The notes under the pieces are model-generated. The model saw only the letters and a list, made by a program, of their open reading frames with translations. It searched no databases and had not been told where the DNA came from. From an uncultured Bacillota bacterium (GTDB lineage: Bacteria > Bacillota > Clostridia > Peptostreptococcales > Anaerovoracaceae), in assembly GCA_949287115.1 (NCBI GenBank), contig CASEFF010000091.1:1-13661 (forward strand): DNA of 13,661 nucleotides, given 5' to 3'. Position numbers and translations under genes: made by a program. This document shows, in pieces, positions 1 through 6,307 of the stretch. Numbering within the stretch: position 1 is the stretch's first letter; each line of letters starts with the position of its first letter.

Positions 1-64
1 AAATAAGTCAGGCGTCAGATGTACTGAGCTGCAAGCCGGCGCCAGGCGCGCTGAAAGAAATATG

Positions 65-93
65 GGAGATCCGCTCATCGGGTCTCCTGTTTT
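65..93 (+). terminator. Rho-independent terminator of an upstream gene outside the window
   Basis: A 9-bp stem (GGAGATCCG at 65-73 with CGGGTCTCC at 79-87, one G-U pair) encloses the loop CTCAT and is followed by TGTTTT. This is a canonical intrinsic terminator on the + strand. The only nearby candidate for the stop of the terminated gene is the TAA at 4-6 in frame 1, in which case just one upstream codon is visible. No gene is seen between here and the ung promoter. Confidence 0.75.
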
Positions 94-152
94 ATGTCCG
101 GGATTTCTGCCGCTATGTCCATGATGATCGCTCCGATATATCAAGATGCACC

Positions 153-181
153 TTGTATTTGTGCGCGGGAATAAATATAAT
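153..181 (+). promoter_or_regulatory. Sigma-A promoter of ung
   Basis: A -35 box TTGTAT (153-158) and a perfect -10 box TATAAT (176-181) are separated by exactly 17 bases. Transcription should begin near 188, giving a leader of about 36 bases. The promoter lies downstream of the ATG at 146, so that codon would not be transcribed from it. This helps place the ung start at 224. Confidence 0.75.
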
Positions 182-223
182 GTTCATAAGAACAGATCCG
201 ATGGTAAGGAGAGTATTGAGAAT

Positions 224-895
224 ATGGTCAACATAGGAAACAGCTGGGACGATGTCCTGCGGGGAGAATTTGAAAAAGATTATTATCTTAAGCTGAGGGA
301 ATTCCTCAAGACGGAGTACGGGACGCGTCAGATATATCCCGACATGTACGATATTTTCAATGCACTTAAATTCACGCCTTACGAGAAGGTGAAGGCGGTG
401 ATACTGGGGCAGGATCCGTATCATCAGCCGGGACAGGCGCACGGCCTATGCTTTTCAGTGCAGAAGGGCGTGAAGACTCCGCCGTCCCTCGTCAACATAT
501 ACAAGGAGCTGAAGAGCGATCTTGACATAGATCCGCCGACTCACGGCAATCTGGAAAGCTGGGCGAAAAACGGAGTGATGCTCCTCAATGCGGTGCTGAC
601 CGTAAGGCGCAGCAGTCCCAATTCTCACGCCGGAAAGGGATGGGAAATATTCACCGACAGGGTCATAGAGCTGCTGAATGAAAGAGAGGAGCCGATGGTG
701 TTCATCCTGTGGGGAAAGAACGCCAAGAACAAGGCGGAGCTCATAACCAATGGGCGCCACTGCATACTTAAAGGCGCTCATCCGAGTCCCTATTCGGCAA
801 ACAACGGGTTCTTCGGGGGCAGATATTTTTCGCGTGCCAATGAATTCCTGATATCGACGGGTCAGGAGCCGATAGACTGGCGTATCCCGGAATAA
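224..895 (+). CDS. ung: Uracil-DNA glycosylase, family 1 (UNG)
   Basis: Removes uracil from DNA (from cytosine deamination or dUMP incorporation) by hydrolysing the N-glycosidic bond, the first step of base excision repair in the cytosol. The 223-residue length matches family 1 UNG. Seen in order: the water-activating loop GQDPYH at 62-67, with catalytic Asp64 at the same number as in E. coli; Phe77, which stacks on uracil; LLNAVLTV at 120-127, with Asn122 as the uracil-recognising Asn; and HPSP at 186-189, with catalytic His186, followed by GFFGG and the YFSRAN segment. The start at 224 is chosen because AAGGAG lies at 206-211 and the promoter sits at 153-181; the in-frame ATG at 146 would add 26 residues unlike the family. 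One oddity: the DNA-intercalating residue after HPSP, Leu191 in E. coli, is Tyr190 here. The gene is monocistronic and converges on azlD with 35 bases between them and no obvious shared terminator. The identification is secure. Confidence 0.97.
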   Translation: MVNIGNSWDDVLRGEFEKDYYLKLREFLKTEYGTRQIYPDMYDIFNALKFTPYEKVKAVILGQDPYHQPGQAHGLCFSVQKGVKTPPSLVNIYKELKSDLDIDPPTHGNLESWAKNGVMLLNAVLTVRRSSPNSHAGKGWEIFTDRVIELLNEREEPMVFILWGKNAKNKAELITNGRHCILKGAHPSPYSANNGFFGGRYFSRANEFLISTGQEPIDWRIPE

Positions 896-930
896 GGCCC
901 CGGAACGGCGTGCGGGAAAAAGCAGGCCGA

Positions 931-1248
931 TCAGACGAGGGTCAGCAGCAGCTCCGCGACCATGACGGCGGCGCAGGCACCGATGGCTACGGTGAGCAGG
1001 CTCCTTTTGCGGAATGATATGATTATGGCGACGAGGAGTCCTGCCGTGGCGGAAACGATGCTTCCCGTGGCGTACAGTATGGCGGGGAACGTCATTGCGG
1101 ACAGGACGGAATAAGGTATGTAATAGAGAAAGGAATTGAGAAACCTGTTCTCTATTTTTTTGTTCACCAGAAGGAAAGGAACGGCGCGGACGAGATATGT
1201 CACACCTGCCATCACTATCAGATAGGGAAGGAATTTCATGAAGTCCAT
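931..1248 (-). CDS. azlD: Branched-chain amino acid export subunit AzlD
   Basis: The small subunit of an AzlCD/BrnFE-type exporter. In this family it acts with the larger AzlC in the cytoplasmic membrane to export branched-chain amino acids (and, in some members, analogues or methionine). The 105-residue protein is almost wholly hydrophobic, with about four membrane segments (roughly residues 5-27, 43-60, 64-80 and 84-104). It has the family-typical early TYLVRAVPF (17-25), corresponding to the T-x-x-x-R-x-x-P-F region of AzlD. The start at 1248 is set by GGGGAGGTG, which overlaps the end of azlC ten bases upstream. Only 5 bases separate it from the azlC stop, so the two are surely co-transcribed and probably translationally linked. 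A longer in-frame reading upstream is the shadow of azlC. Substrate specificity cannot be read from the sequence. Confidence 0.88.
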   Translation of the reverse strand: MDFMKFLPYLIVMAGVTYLVRAVPFLLVNKKIENRFLNSFLYYIPYSVLSAMTFPAILYATGSIVSATAGLLVAIIISFRKRSLLTVAIGACAAVMVAELLLTLV

Positions 1249-1253
1249 ATATG

Positions 1254-1949
1254 CTACACCTCCCCTTTTTCTACCGGGAACATGACGGCGCCGACAGCGG
1301 AGGCCGCTATGGCGCAGATTATTATGGCAAAGCCCGACGATATGCCCGACAGGGCGGGTATGTAGTAGAGAGCCGTGCTCATTGCCACGGCGATGACGAC
1401 GACAGCCAGTACGCGGCGATCTTCCTTTGCCTTCGGTACGACGACGGCTATGAACATTCCGTACAGCGCGACTCCCAGGGCGTTGGTAATCATGAGGGGC
1501 ATTATGCTGCCCAGGATTGCGCCGCACAGCGTGCCTGCCGACCATCCGATGATGGGCAGGACTGCAAGGCCTGCGAAATATCCTCTGCTGATGCTGCCGT
1601 CTCCGTCTATGGCCACGGCGAATATTTCATCGGTTATGGCAAAGCCGAGTACGGCGCGCCATATTCCGCTGAATCTGCTGTCGGTCTTCTGTGAAAGGGA
1701 TATGCCCATGAGAGCGTATCTGGAGTTGATGACAAGCTGCGTCACAGCCATCTCGAGATATGTGCCCATACCTGCAATAACAGTGACGCCGGCAAACTGC
1801 CCGGCTGACGTCAGATTGGTAAGGGAAATGAGCAGGGCTTCGGCCCACGTAAGGCCGCACTGTACGGCCATCAGGCCGAAAGCTATGGATACGGAAAAAT
1901 ATCCGAGAGCTATCGGTATGCTGTTTTTCAAACCTCTGGTGAAATCCAT
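1254..1949 (-). CDS. azlC: Branched-chain amino acid export permease AzlC
   Basis: The large membrane subunit of the AzlCD exporter, with 231 residues (usual length 230-250). The N-terminus runs directly into the family pattern, with G-L-K-N-S-I-P-I at 6-13, LGYF-x-V-S-I-A-FG at 15-25, and the hydrophilic turn SLTNLTSAGQFAG at 42-54 that is characteristic of AzlC. Five or more further hydrophobic stretches follow, and the acidic/positive segment SQKTDSRFSGIWR lies near residues 85-97. The start at 1949 is supported by AAAGGAAT just upstream. Only 62 bases separate it from the methyltransferase gene upstream on the same strand. I see neither a convincing terminator nor a good promoter in that gap, so it is probably expressed from the promoter at 3212-3240. 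No Lrp-type regulator gene, a common azlCD neighbour, is in the window. Confidence 0.9.
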   Translation of the reverse strand: MDFTRGLKNSIPIALGYFSVSIAFGLMAVQCGLTWAEALLISLTNLTSAGQFAGVTVIAGMGTYLEMAVTQLVINSRYALMGISLSQKTDSRFSGIWRAVLGFAITDEIFAVAIDGDGSISRGYFAGLAVLPIIGWSAGTLCGAILGSIMPLMITNALGVALYGMFIAVVVPKAKEDRRVLAVVVIAVAMSTALYYIPALSGISSGFAIIICAIAASAVGAVMFPVEKGEV

Positions 1950-2011
1950 GATATTCCTTTCTGTCTGAGTGCGCTGTGCGAGTATATGCCATATCGCGTC
2001 TTTGGGTGCGT

Positions 2012-3172
2012 CTACAGAGCTTCCGTTTTCAGCATATCTATGGCAGGAGATACGTGGTAGAAGTCTCTGAGAGCGACGTACTGCTCCTGCGCTTTTGCCA
2101 TGGCGGCTTCGTCGGATTTTTCCGTCATCACGGCCTTTATCATTATGTTCTTTGACGTGTGCTCAAGGGATGTGAATTCCATCATGTTCACATCGTATCC
2201 GGCGGCTTCCAGCTTGAGCCCTCTGAGTCCGTCGGTCAGCAGCTCGGTGAACTTGTCCTTTATTATGCCGTGCTTGAGCATGGGCTCGTTGATATCGCTT
2301 CTGATCTGCGAAAACAGCTCGTGCTGACAGCATGGGACGGACAGGATGACTCTGCTGTGCCACCTCACGGCGTTGATGAGAGCAAAATCGGTGGCCGTAT
2401 CACAGGCGTGGAGCGTCACGACCATATCGGCGCCGTCGCTTTCGTAGTCGGCGATGTCACCTGTCAGGAACATGAGATGGTCGTAGCCGAGACGGCCTGC
2501 GACATCGTTGCAGAAGGCTATGACGTCTTCCTTGAGATCGAGGCCGATGATATCCACGTCGCGTCCTCTTATGAGTCTGAGGTAATGGTAGAGGGCGAAG
2601 GTGAGGTAGCTCTTGCCGCAGCCGAAGTCTATGATGCGCAGCGTCCCCGTATCCGGCAGATGCTCGAAGCAGTTGTCGGCTATCTCGAGGAACCTGTTTA
2701 TCTGTCTGAATTTTGAATAGTGTTTTTTATATACTCTGCCGTCGGGAGCCATGACTCCCAGCTCCATGAGAAAATCGCAGGGCGTCCCGTCCGGTATGAT
2801 GTAATGCTTTCTCTTGTCGTGTGAGAGCCCGGCTGATTTGCGGGCAGCTTTGCGGCGAGTTATGCGCGGCCTGTCCACCTTTGATGCCAGTATCTGTATA
2901 TCTTCCGTTTCCGTCAGTATGTTGGCCTGTTTGAAGTTGTCGCCCATCTCGGACGTTATGAAGTCGACGGCTTCATAGTACGGTATGTTCCTGTGAGTGA
3001 CTTTTTTCTCAAAATGGAATTCGGCCTGAAACATCAGCTCGCCTTTGATATCGACGGGCCTTACGGTCACTTTGCCGTACTGTATGGATTTCCTGCGCCT
3101 GCCTGACAGTATTATCTTTACGAGCCCTTCGCCTTCCATGGCGGAGCAGAGGGCCTGTATTATCTTCTCCAT
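2012..3172 (-). CDS. SAM-dependent methyltransferase, METTL25/GSTCD-like (Methyltransf_32 type)
   Basis: A 386-residue protein. The N-terminal ~130 residues are basic and resemble the extension found in bacterial members of this group (RRRK at 25-28, RRKAARK at 106-112). The Rossmann methyltransferase domain follows: motif I DFGCGKSYL at 182-190 for SAM binding, acidic Asp211 in IIGLDLK as the likely ribose-binding position, GDIADYE at 238-244, HACDTATD at 255-262, and VPCCQHE at 279-285. The HACDTATD plus VPCCQH pair is the signature of the group containing METTL25, RRNAD1 and GSTCD. The methyl acceptor in bacteria is not known to me; RNA is plausible from the basic N-terminus but is inference. 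GGAGG eight bases before the ATG fixes the start. It is first in a likely run with azlC and azlD, without any obvious functional link to them. Confidence 0.82.
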   Translation of the reverse strand: MEKIIQALCSAMEGEGLVKIILSGRRRKSIQYGKVTVRPVDIKGELMFQAEFHFEKKVTHRNIPYYEAVDFITSEMGDNFKQANILTETEDIQILASKVDRPRITRRKAARKSAGLSHDKRKHYIIPDGTPCDFLMELGVMAPDGRVYKKHYSKFRQINRFLEIADNCFEHLPDTGTLRIIDFGCGKSYLTFALYHYLRLIRGRDVDIIGLDLKEDVIAFCNDVAGRLGYDHLMFLTGDIADYESDGADMVVTLHACDTATDFALINAVRWHSRVILSVPCCQHELFSQIRSDINEPMLKHGIIKDKFTELLTDGLRGLKLEAAGYDVNMMEFTSLEHTSKNIMIKAVMTEKSDEAAMAKAQEQYVALRDFYHVSPAIDMLKTEAL

Positions 3173-3200
3173 ATCATATACCTCCAGCCTCCACGTGCAT

Positions 3201-3245
3201 TTCTATTGAGCATTTTATAATATACGGGATAAATTCTCAATAGAA
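3201..3245. repeat. 10-bp perfect inverted repeat around the methyltransferase promoter, with a related direct copy
   Basis: TTCTATTGAG at 3201-3210 and its exact reverse complement CTCAATAGAA at 3236-3245 flank the leftward promoter. The right arm overlaps the -35 box (3235-3240) and the left arm covers the expected transcription start. The right copy also forms part of a 13-base direct repeat, TAAATTCTCRATA, at 3230-3242 and 3270-3282, 40 bases apart and with one mismatch. Such an arrangement could let a repressor bridge two half-sites or could simply fold in single strands. Its function is inferred. Confidence 0.5.
3212..3240 (-). promoter_or_regulatory. Leftward sigma-A promoter for the methyltransferase-azlCD run
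   Basis: Read on the minus strand: -35 box TTGAGA (3240-3235), 17-base spacer, -10 box TAAAAT (3217-3212). Each box has one mismatch to consensus. Initiation would fall near 3205, with a leader of about 33 bases before the ATG at 3172 and GGAGG at 3185-3181. Confidence 0.65.
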
Positions 3246-3337
3246 TTAAGCGTTTTGCCGGTTTGCATATAAATTCTCGATAAAAGTCCGGGGAGGGGAC
3301 TGAAAGGGGACAGCGGGATGAGATCGATGGGATTTTT

Positions 3338-3366
3338 TTGACATGGAAGGGTAATTGATTTACAAT
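3338..3366 (+). promoter_or_regulatory. Strong sigma-A promoter of typA-mscS
   Basis: A perfect -35 box TTGACA (3338-3343), a 17-base spacer and the -10 box TACAAT (3361-3366) precede typA. A start near 3373 gives a leader of about 40 bases with AAGAGGTG at 3394-3401, 11 bases before the ATG. This is the strongest consensus promoter in the window, as expected for a translation-associated gene. Confidence 0.8.
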
Positions 3367-3412
3367 ATAGTACTGTGTCAGATAACGGAAAACAAGAGGT
3401 GAATGATAACAG

Positions 3413-5305
3413 ATGGCAGATAAGCAGAAGATAATAAATATAGCGGTCATAGCGCACGTAGATGCGGGAAAATCGACGCTGGTGGATGCGTTCCTAAATC
3501 AGAGCGGAGTGTTCAGGGACAACGAGCAGGTTGTGGACTGCGTCATGGACAGCGATGACATAGAGCGTGAGAGGGGCATAACCATATACTCCAAGAACTG
3601 TTCGGTCATGCACGGAGATGTGAAGATAAACATCGTCGATACGCCGGGACATGCGGACTTTTCGTCCGAGGTGGAGCGTATAATCAAGACCGTGGACACG
3701 GTGATACTGCTGGTGGATTCCAGCGAGGGGCCTATGCCGCAGACGAGGTTCGTGCTGAAGAAATCCCTTGAGCAGGGCATAAACCCGATACTGCTGATAA
3801 ACAAGATAGACAAGAGAGATGCCCGCATAGACGAAGTGGTGGACGAGGTATATGAGCTGTTCATGGATCTTGAAGCCAACGATGAACAGCTGGATTTCCC
3901 CATACTTTACGGCATAGCCAGACAGGGCATAGTGGTATACGATCCGGAAGATATAAAGGACATAAAGGTGGAAAACAACGACGTGAAGATAAAGAAGTCG
4001 GCAAAGGGAATGAACGGACTTGATATCACGCCGCTTTTCGATACGATAATAAACCATGTGTATCCTTATCCGGATCGCAATGACGAGCCGCTGCAGCTGC
4101 AGATATCGGCTCTGGCGTATGACGACTATATAGGAAGGCTGGGTATAGGCAGAGTCACCGGCGGTATTGTAAAGGCGGGCAGTACTGTGGCTGTCGCGAA
4201 GGGCGACGGCACCATAGAGCAGAGGAAGATAAATCAGGTGTTCGTGTACAGAGGTCTCAAGAGGATGGCCGTGGAGCAGGCGGAGTCGGGAGACATCGTG
4301 GTCGTATCCGGCATAGCCGACATATCCATAGGTGAGACCATATGCGATGCGGACGACCCGAGACCCCTTGAGATGATACAGATAGAGGAGCCGACACTTT
4401 CCATGTATTTCATGGTAAACAAATCGCCATTTGCAGGAAAGGTCGGAAAGTTCGTAACGTCCCGACATATAAGGGAAAGGCTCAACAGGGAGCTGGAGGT
4501 CAACGTCGGCCTCAAGGTGGAGGAAACGGATTCCACCGACAGCTTCAAGGTGTCGGGAAGGGGCGAGCTGCATCTTTCCATACTGATAGAGAACATGAGG
4601 CGTGAAGGGTATGAGCTTGCCGTATCAAAACCCGAGGTAATAATGAGGCGTGATGAAAGCGGAAAGGTCATGGAGCCCGTCGAGGAAGTGGTGCTCTCGG
4701 TGCCCGATGAATATTCGGGGTCCGTCATTTCCAAGCTCAACCTGAGAAAGGGCATGATGCAGGAGATGAAGAGCGAGAACGGGTTCACGAGACTTGAATA
4801 CCTCGTGCCTACGAGAGGGCTTTTAGGCTACAGGAGCGAGTTCATAAACGATACGAGAGGCGAAGGCACCATGGTGAGGCGGTTCGCGAAGTTCGACTAT
4901 TACATGGGCGACATACCGGGGCGCGTAAACGGGGTCGCTATCGCTCAGGAAGAGGGGATAGCCACGCCGTATGCGATATTCAACATCAGCGAGAGGGTGC
5001 AGATGTTCATAGAGCCGGGCACCCACGTGTACGAAGGCATGATAATAGGGATGAACGCCAGAAGCGATGATATGGTGGTGAATCCGTGCAAGGTGAAGAA
5101 GGCCAGCAACATGAGAGCCGCAGGAAGCGACGACAACATAAAGCTGGCGCCGGCGAAGATATTCACGCTGGAGGAGGCGCTGGAGTTCATAGATGATGAC
5201 GAGCTGGTGGAGATAGTGCCGGATGATATAAGACTGAGGAAGAAGTATCTCAAAGAACTGGAAAGAAGACGTCTGGGGAAAAAGGTTAAGACGGAGGACC
5301 GGTAG
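3413..5305 (+). CDS. typA: Ribosome-associated translational GTPase TypA/BipA
   Basis: A translation-factor GTPase of the EF-G/LepA class. TypA/BipA binds the ribosome and supports 50S assembly and growth under cold or other stress. Seen: the P-loop AHVDAGKST at 14-22, switch I RGIT at 54-57, DTPGHAD at 76-82 and NKID at 130-133, then the beta-barrel domain II (LGIGRVTGG around residues 243-251), the EF-G III/V-like domains, and the BipA-specific C-terminal part with PTRGLLGYRSEF and the closing EALEFIDDDELVEIVP-type segment before a basic tail. At 630 residues it is about 15-25 longer than usual, largely because of an insertion near residues 174-201 just after G5. The usual SA of G5 is replaced by YGIARQGI at 166-173. 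The strong promoter is at 3338-3366, and the stop directly abuts the mscS start. Confidence 0.96.
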   Translation: MADKQKIINIAVIAHVDAGKSTLVDAFLNQSGVFRDNEQVVDCVMDSDDIERERGITIYSKNCSVMHGDVKINIVDTPGHADFSSEVERIIKTVDTVILLVDSSEGPMPQTRFVLKKSLEQGINPILLINKIDKRDARIDEVVDEVYELFMDLEANDEQLDFPILYGIARQGIVVYDPEDIKDIKVENNDVKIKKSAKGMNGLDITPLFDTIINHVYPYPDRNDEPLQLQISALAYDDYIGRLGIGRVTGGIVKAGSTVAVAKGDGTIEQRKINQVFVYRGLKRMAVEQAESGDIVVVSGIADISIGETICDADDPRPLEMIQIEEPTLSMYFMVNKSPFAGKVGKFVTSRHIRERLNRELEVNVGLKVEETDSTDSFKVSGRGELHLSILIENMRREGYELAVSKPEVIMRRDESGKVMEPVEEVVLSVPDEYSGSVISKLNLRKGMMQEMKSENGFTRLEYLVPTRGLLGYRSEFINDTRGEGTMVRRFAKFDYYMGDIPGRVNGVAIAQEEGIATPYAIFNISERVQMFIEPGTHVYEGMIIGMNARSDDMVVNPCKVKKASNMRAAGSDDNIKLAPAKIFTLEEALEFIDDDELVEIVPDDIRLRKKYLKELERRRLGKKVKTEDR

Positions 5306-6172
5306 ATGGAAGATATTACGAGAGTCGAAAGGATCCTTGAAAAGATCGTCGAATCGGGAAAACTGTGGGATATCGGAATGACGCTCCTGAGCCTGGCGAT
5401 AACGGTCGTGGCGGGGCTGATCATCATAAAGATCGTGCTCACACTGACGAGAAAGGCTCTCGGCAGGAGCAGACTGGATGCCGTGCTGTACAAGTTCGTG
5501 ATAAACGCCGTCAAGACGGTTGGCGTCATAGTGCTGATAACCATGTGCCTGGGCATACTGGGCGTGCAGATGAGCACCATAATAGCCGTGGTCGGTGCGG
5601 CAGGCGCTGCGGTGGCTCTGGCTCTGAAGGACAGCCTTGCCAACATAGCCGGCGGAATAATGATAATAATAACGCAGCCTTTCAGCCGTGACGATTACAT
5701 AGACGTCAACGATGTGTCGGGCAAGGTGAAGGACATAGACCTGTTTCTGACGACGCTCTGTACCTACGACAACAAGACCATCACCATCCCCAACGGAGTG
5801 ATAAACACGTCCATACTGGTGAATCACAGCAAGGAAGGAATACGCAGGGTCGACTGTCAGTTCTGTATAGGCTACGACAGCGATATAGCGCTGGCAAAGG
5901 AACTGATGCACGGTATATGCGAGAAGAGCCCGATGATACTTGCGGAGCCCGAGCCCAATATAGGCATATCGGCTCAGGGTGAAAGCGCAATAACGATGAA
6001 CATGTTCGCCTGGTGTGCCACCGACGATTACTGGACGGTGAAGGACTATATGGAAGATGAAGTAAAGCGTCTGTTCGATGAAAACGATATAAGGACGCCG
6101 TCTCAGTGGGTCAATGTTCGCATAGACGACAGGCGCGGACGCGATGAGCACCATGACGATGAAAAAATGTGA
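5306..6172 (+). CDS. mscS: Small-conductance mechanosensitive channel, MscS family
   Basis: A membrane channel opened by bilayer tension that releases solutes on hypo-osmotic shock; members form heptamers. The 288 residues match E. coli MscS (286). Seen: an amphipathic N-terminus, TM1 about 23-46, TM2 about 68-87, and the Gly/Ala-rich pore helix TM3 about 88-127 (VVGAAGAAVALALKDSLANI at 95-114). The beta domain carries TIPNGVI at 160-166 and the mixed C-terminal domain ends in a charged His/Asp tail. The ATG follows the typA stop with no intervening base, and GGAGG lies at 5293-5297 inside typA, so the two are an operon with coupled translation. One oddity: five cysteines lie in the predicted cytoplasmic domain (152, 184, 187, 205, 237), including a C-x-x-C. 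It may belong to the wider MscS-like group rather than being a strict orthologue. Confidence 0.92.
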   Translation: MEDITRVERILEKIVESGKLWDIGMTLLSLAITVVAGLIIIKIVLTLTRKALGRSRLDAVLYKFVINAVKTVGVIVLITMCLGILGVQMSTIIAVVGAAGAAVALALKDSLANIAGGIMIIITQPFSRDDYIDVNDVSGKVKDIDLFLTTLCTYDNKTITIPNGVINTSILVNHSKEGIRRVDCQFCIGYDSDIALAKELMHGICEKSPMILAEPEPNIGISAQGESAITMNMFAWCATDDYWTVKDYMEDEVKRLFDENDIRTPSQWVNVRIDDRRGRDEHHDDEKM

Positions 6173-6176
6173 TTGC

Positions 6177-6202
6177 AAAAATGTTGTCACAAAAACATTT
6201 TT
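6177..6202 (+). terminator. Hairpin after mscS; terminator and possibly an operator
   Basis: AAAAATGTT (6177-6185) and AACATTTTT (6194-6202) form a perfect 9-bp inverted repeat with an 8-base spacer, starting 4 bases after the mscS stop. The right arm ends in five T, so it can act as an AT-rich terminator. It is symmetric about 6189.5, which is 41.5 bases upstream of the predicted start of the next transcript. That is the classical position for a Crp/Fnr-type activator site. Both roles are possible and both are inferred. Confidence 0.5.
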
Positions 6203-6215
6203 CCGGCGATATATA

Positions 6216-6224
6216 TGATAAAAT
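6216..6224 (+). promoter_or_regulatory. Extended -10 promoter of the Crp/Fnr-family gene
   Basis: TG at 6216-6217, one base, then TAAAAT at 6219-6224 make an extended -10 element. No good -35 box lies 17 bases upstream (CATTTT), which fits an activator-aided promoter. The start would be near 6231. A TTGACT at 6232-6237 has no good -10 partner. Confidence 0.45.
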
Positions 6225-6307
6225 AAATCTGTTGACTTTAAACGATACAGTTATTTATGCGTCGTATATATGGGGATATCGGGGATATCTGTGATGGTGG
6301 GAAAATG

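Noticed and set aside
146..223. Upstream ATG giving a 249-residue uracil-DNA glycosylase
   Set aside because: It lies before the TATAAT of the ung promoter, has no ribosome site, and adds 26 residues absent from the family. The ATG at 224 is preferred.
3..236. Open frame of 77 codons on the + strand from the window edge, ending within ung
   Set aside because: It runs through a clear intrinsic terminator (65-93) and the ung promoter (153-181) and overlaps the ung start. Its translation is Cys-rich and unlike a structured protein. Taken as chance, although the real upstream coding end cannot be fixed.
896..930. Shared terminator in the convergent ung-azlD gap
   Set aside because: Only a 4-bp CCCG/CGGG stem can be drawn and no T-run follows on either strand.
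1249..1545. N-terminal extension of AzlD to 204 residues
   Set aside because: The extra residues are the azlC coding region read in another frame and are rich in Arg/His without family similarity. Translation starts at 1248 after GGGGAGGTG.
1950..2011. Promoter directly before azlC
   Set aside because: A TATACT can be read on the minus strand, but nothing resembling a -35 box lies at the right distance and no TG extension is present.
3494..4573. Long open frame on the minus strand inside typA
   Set aside because: A shadow of typA rich in Tyr, His, Leu and Arg, with no ribosome site or domain pattern. Similar shadows opposite pyc and azlC and in other frames were left out for the same reason.
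6257..6304. Start of the Crp/Fnr-type regulator at 6257
   Set aside because: No ribosome site precedes it, and the extra 17 residues do not look like the family. The tandem ATGs at 6305 and 6308 follow GGTGGG.
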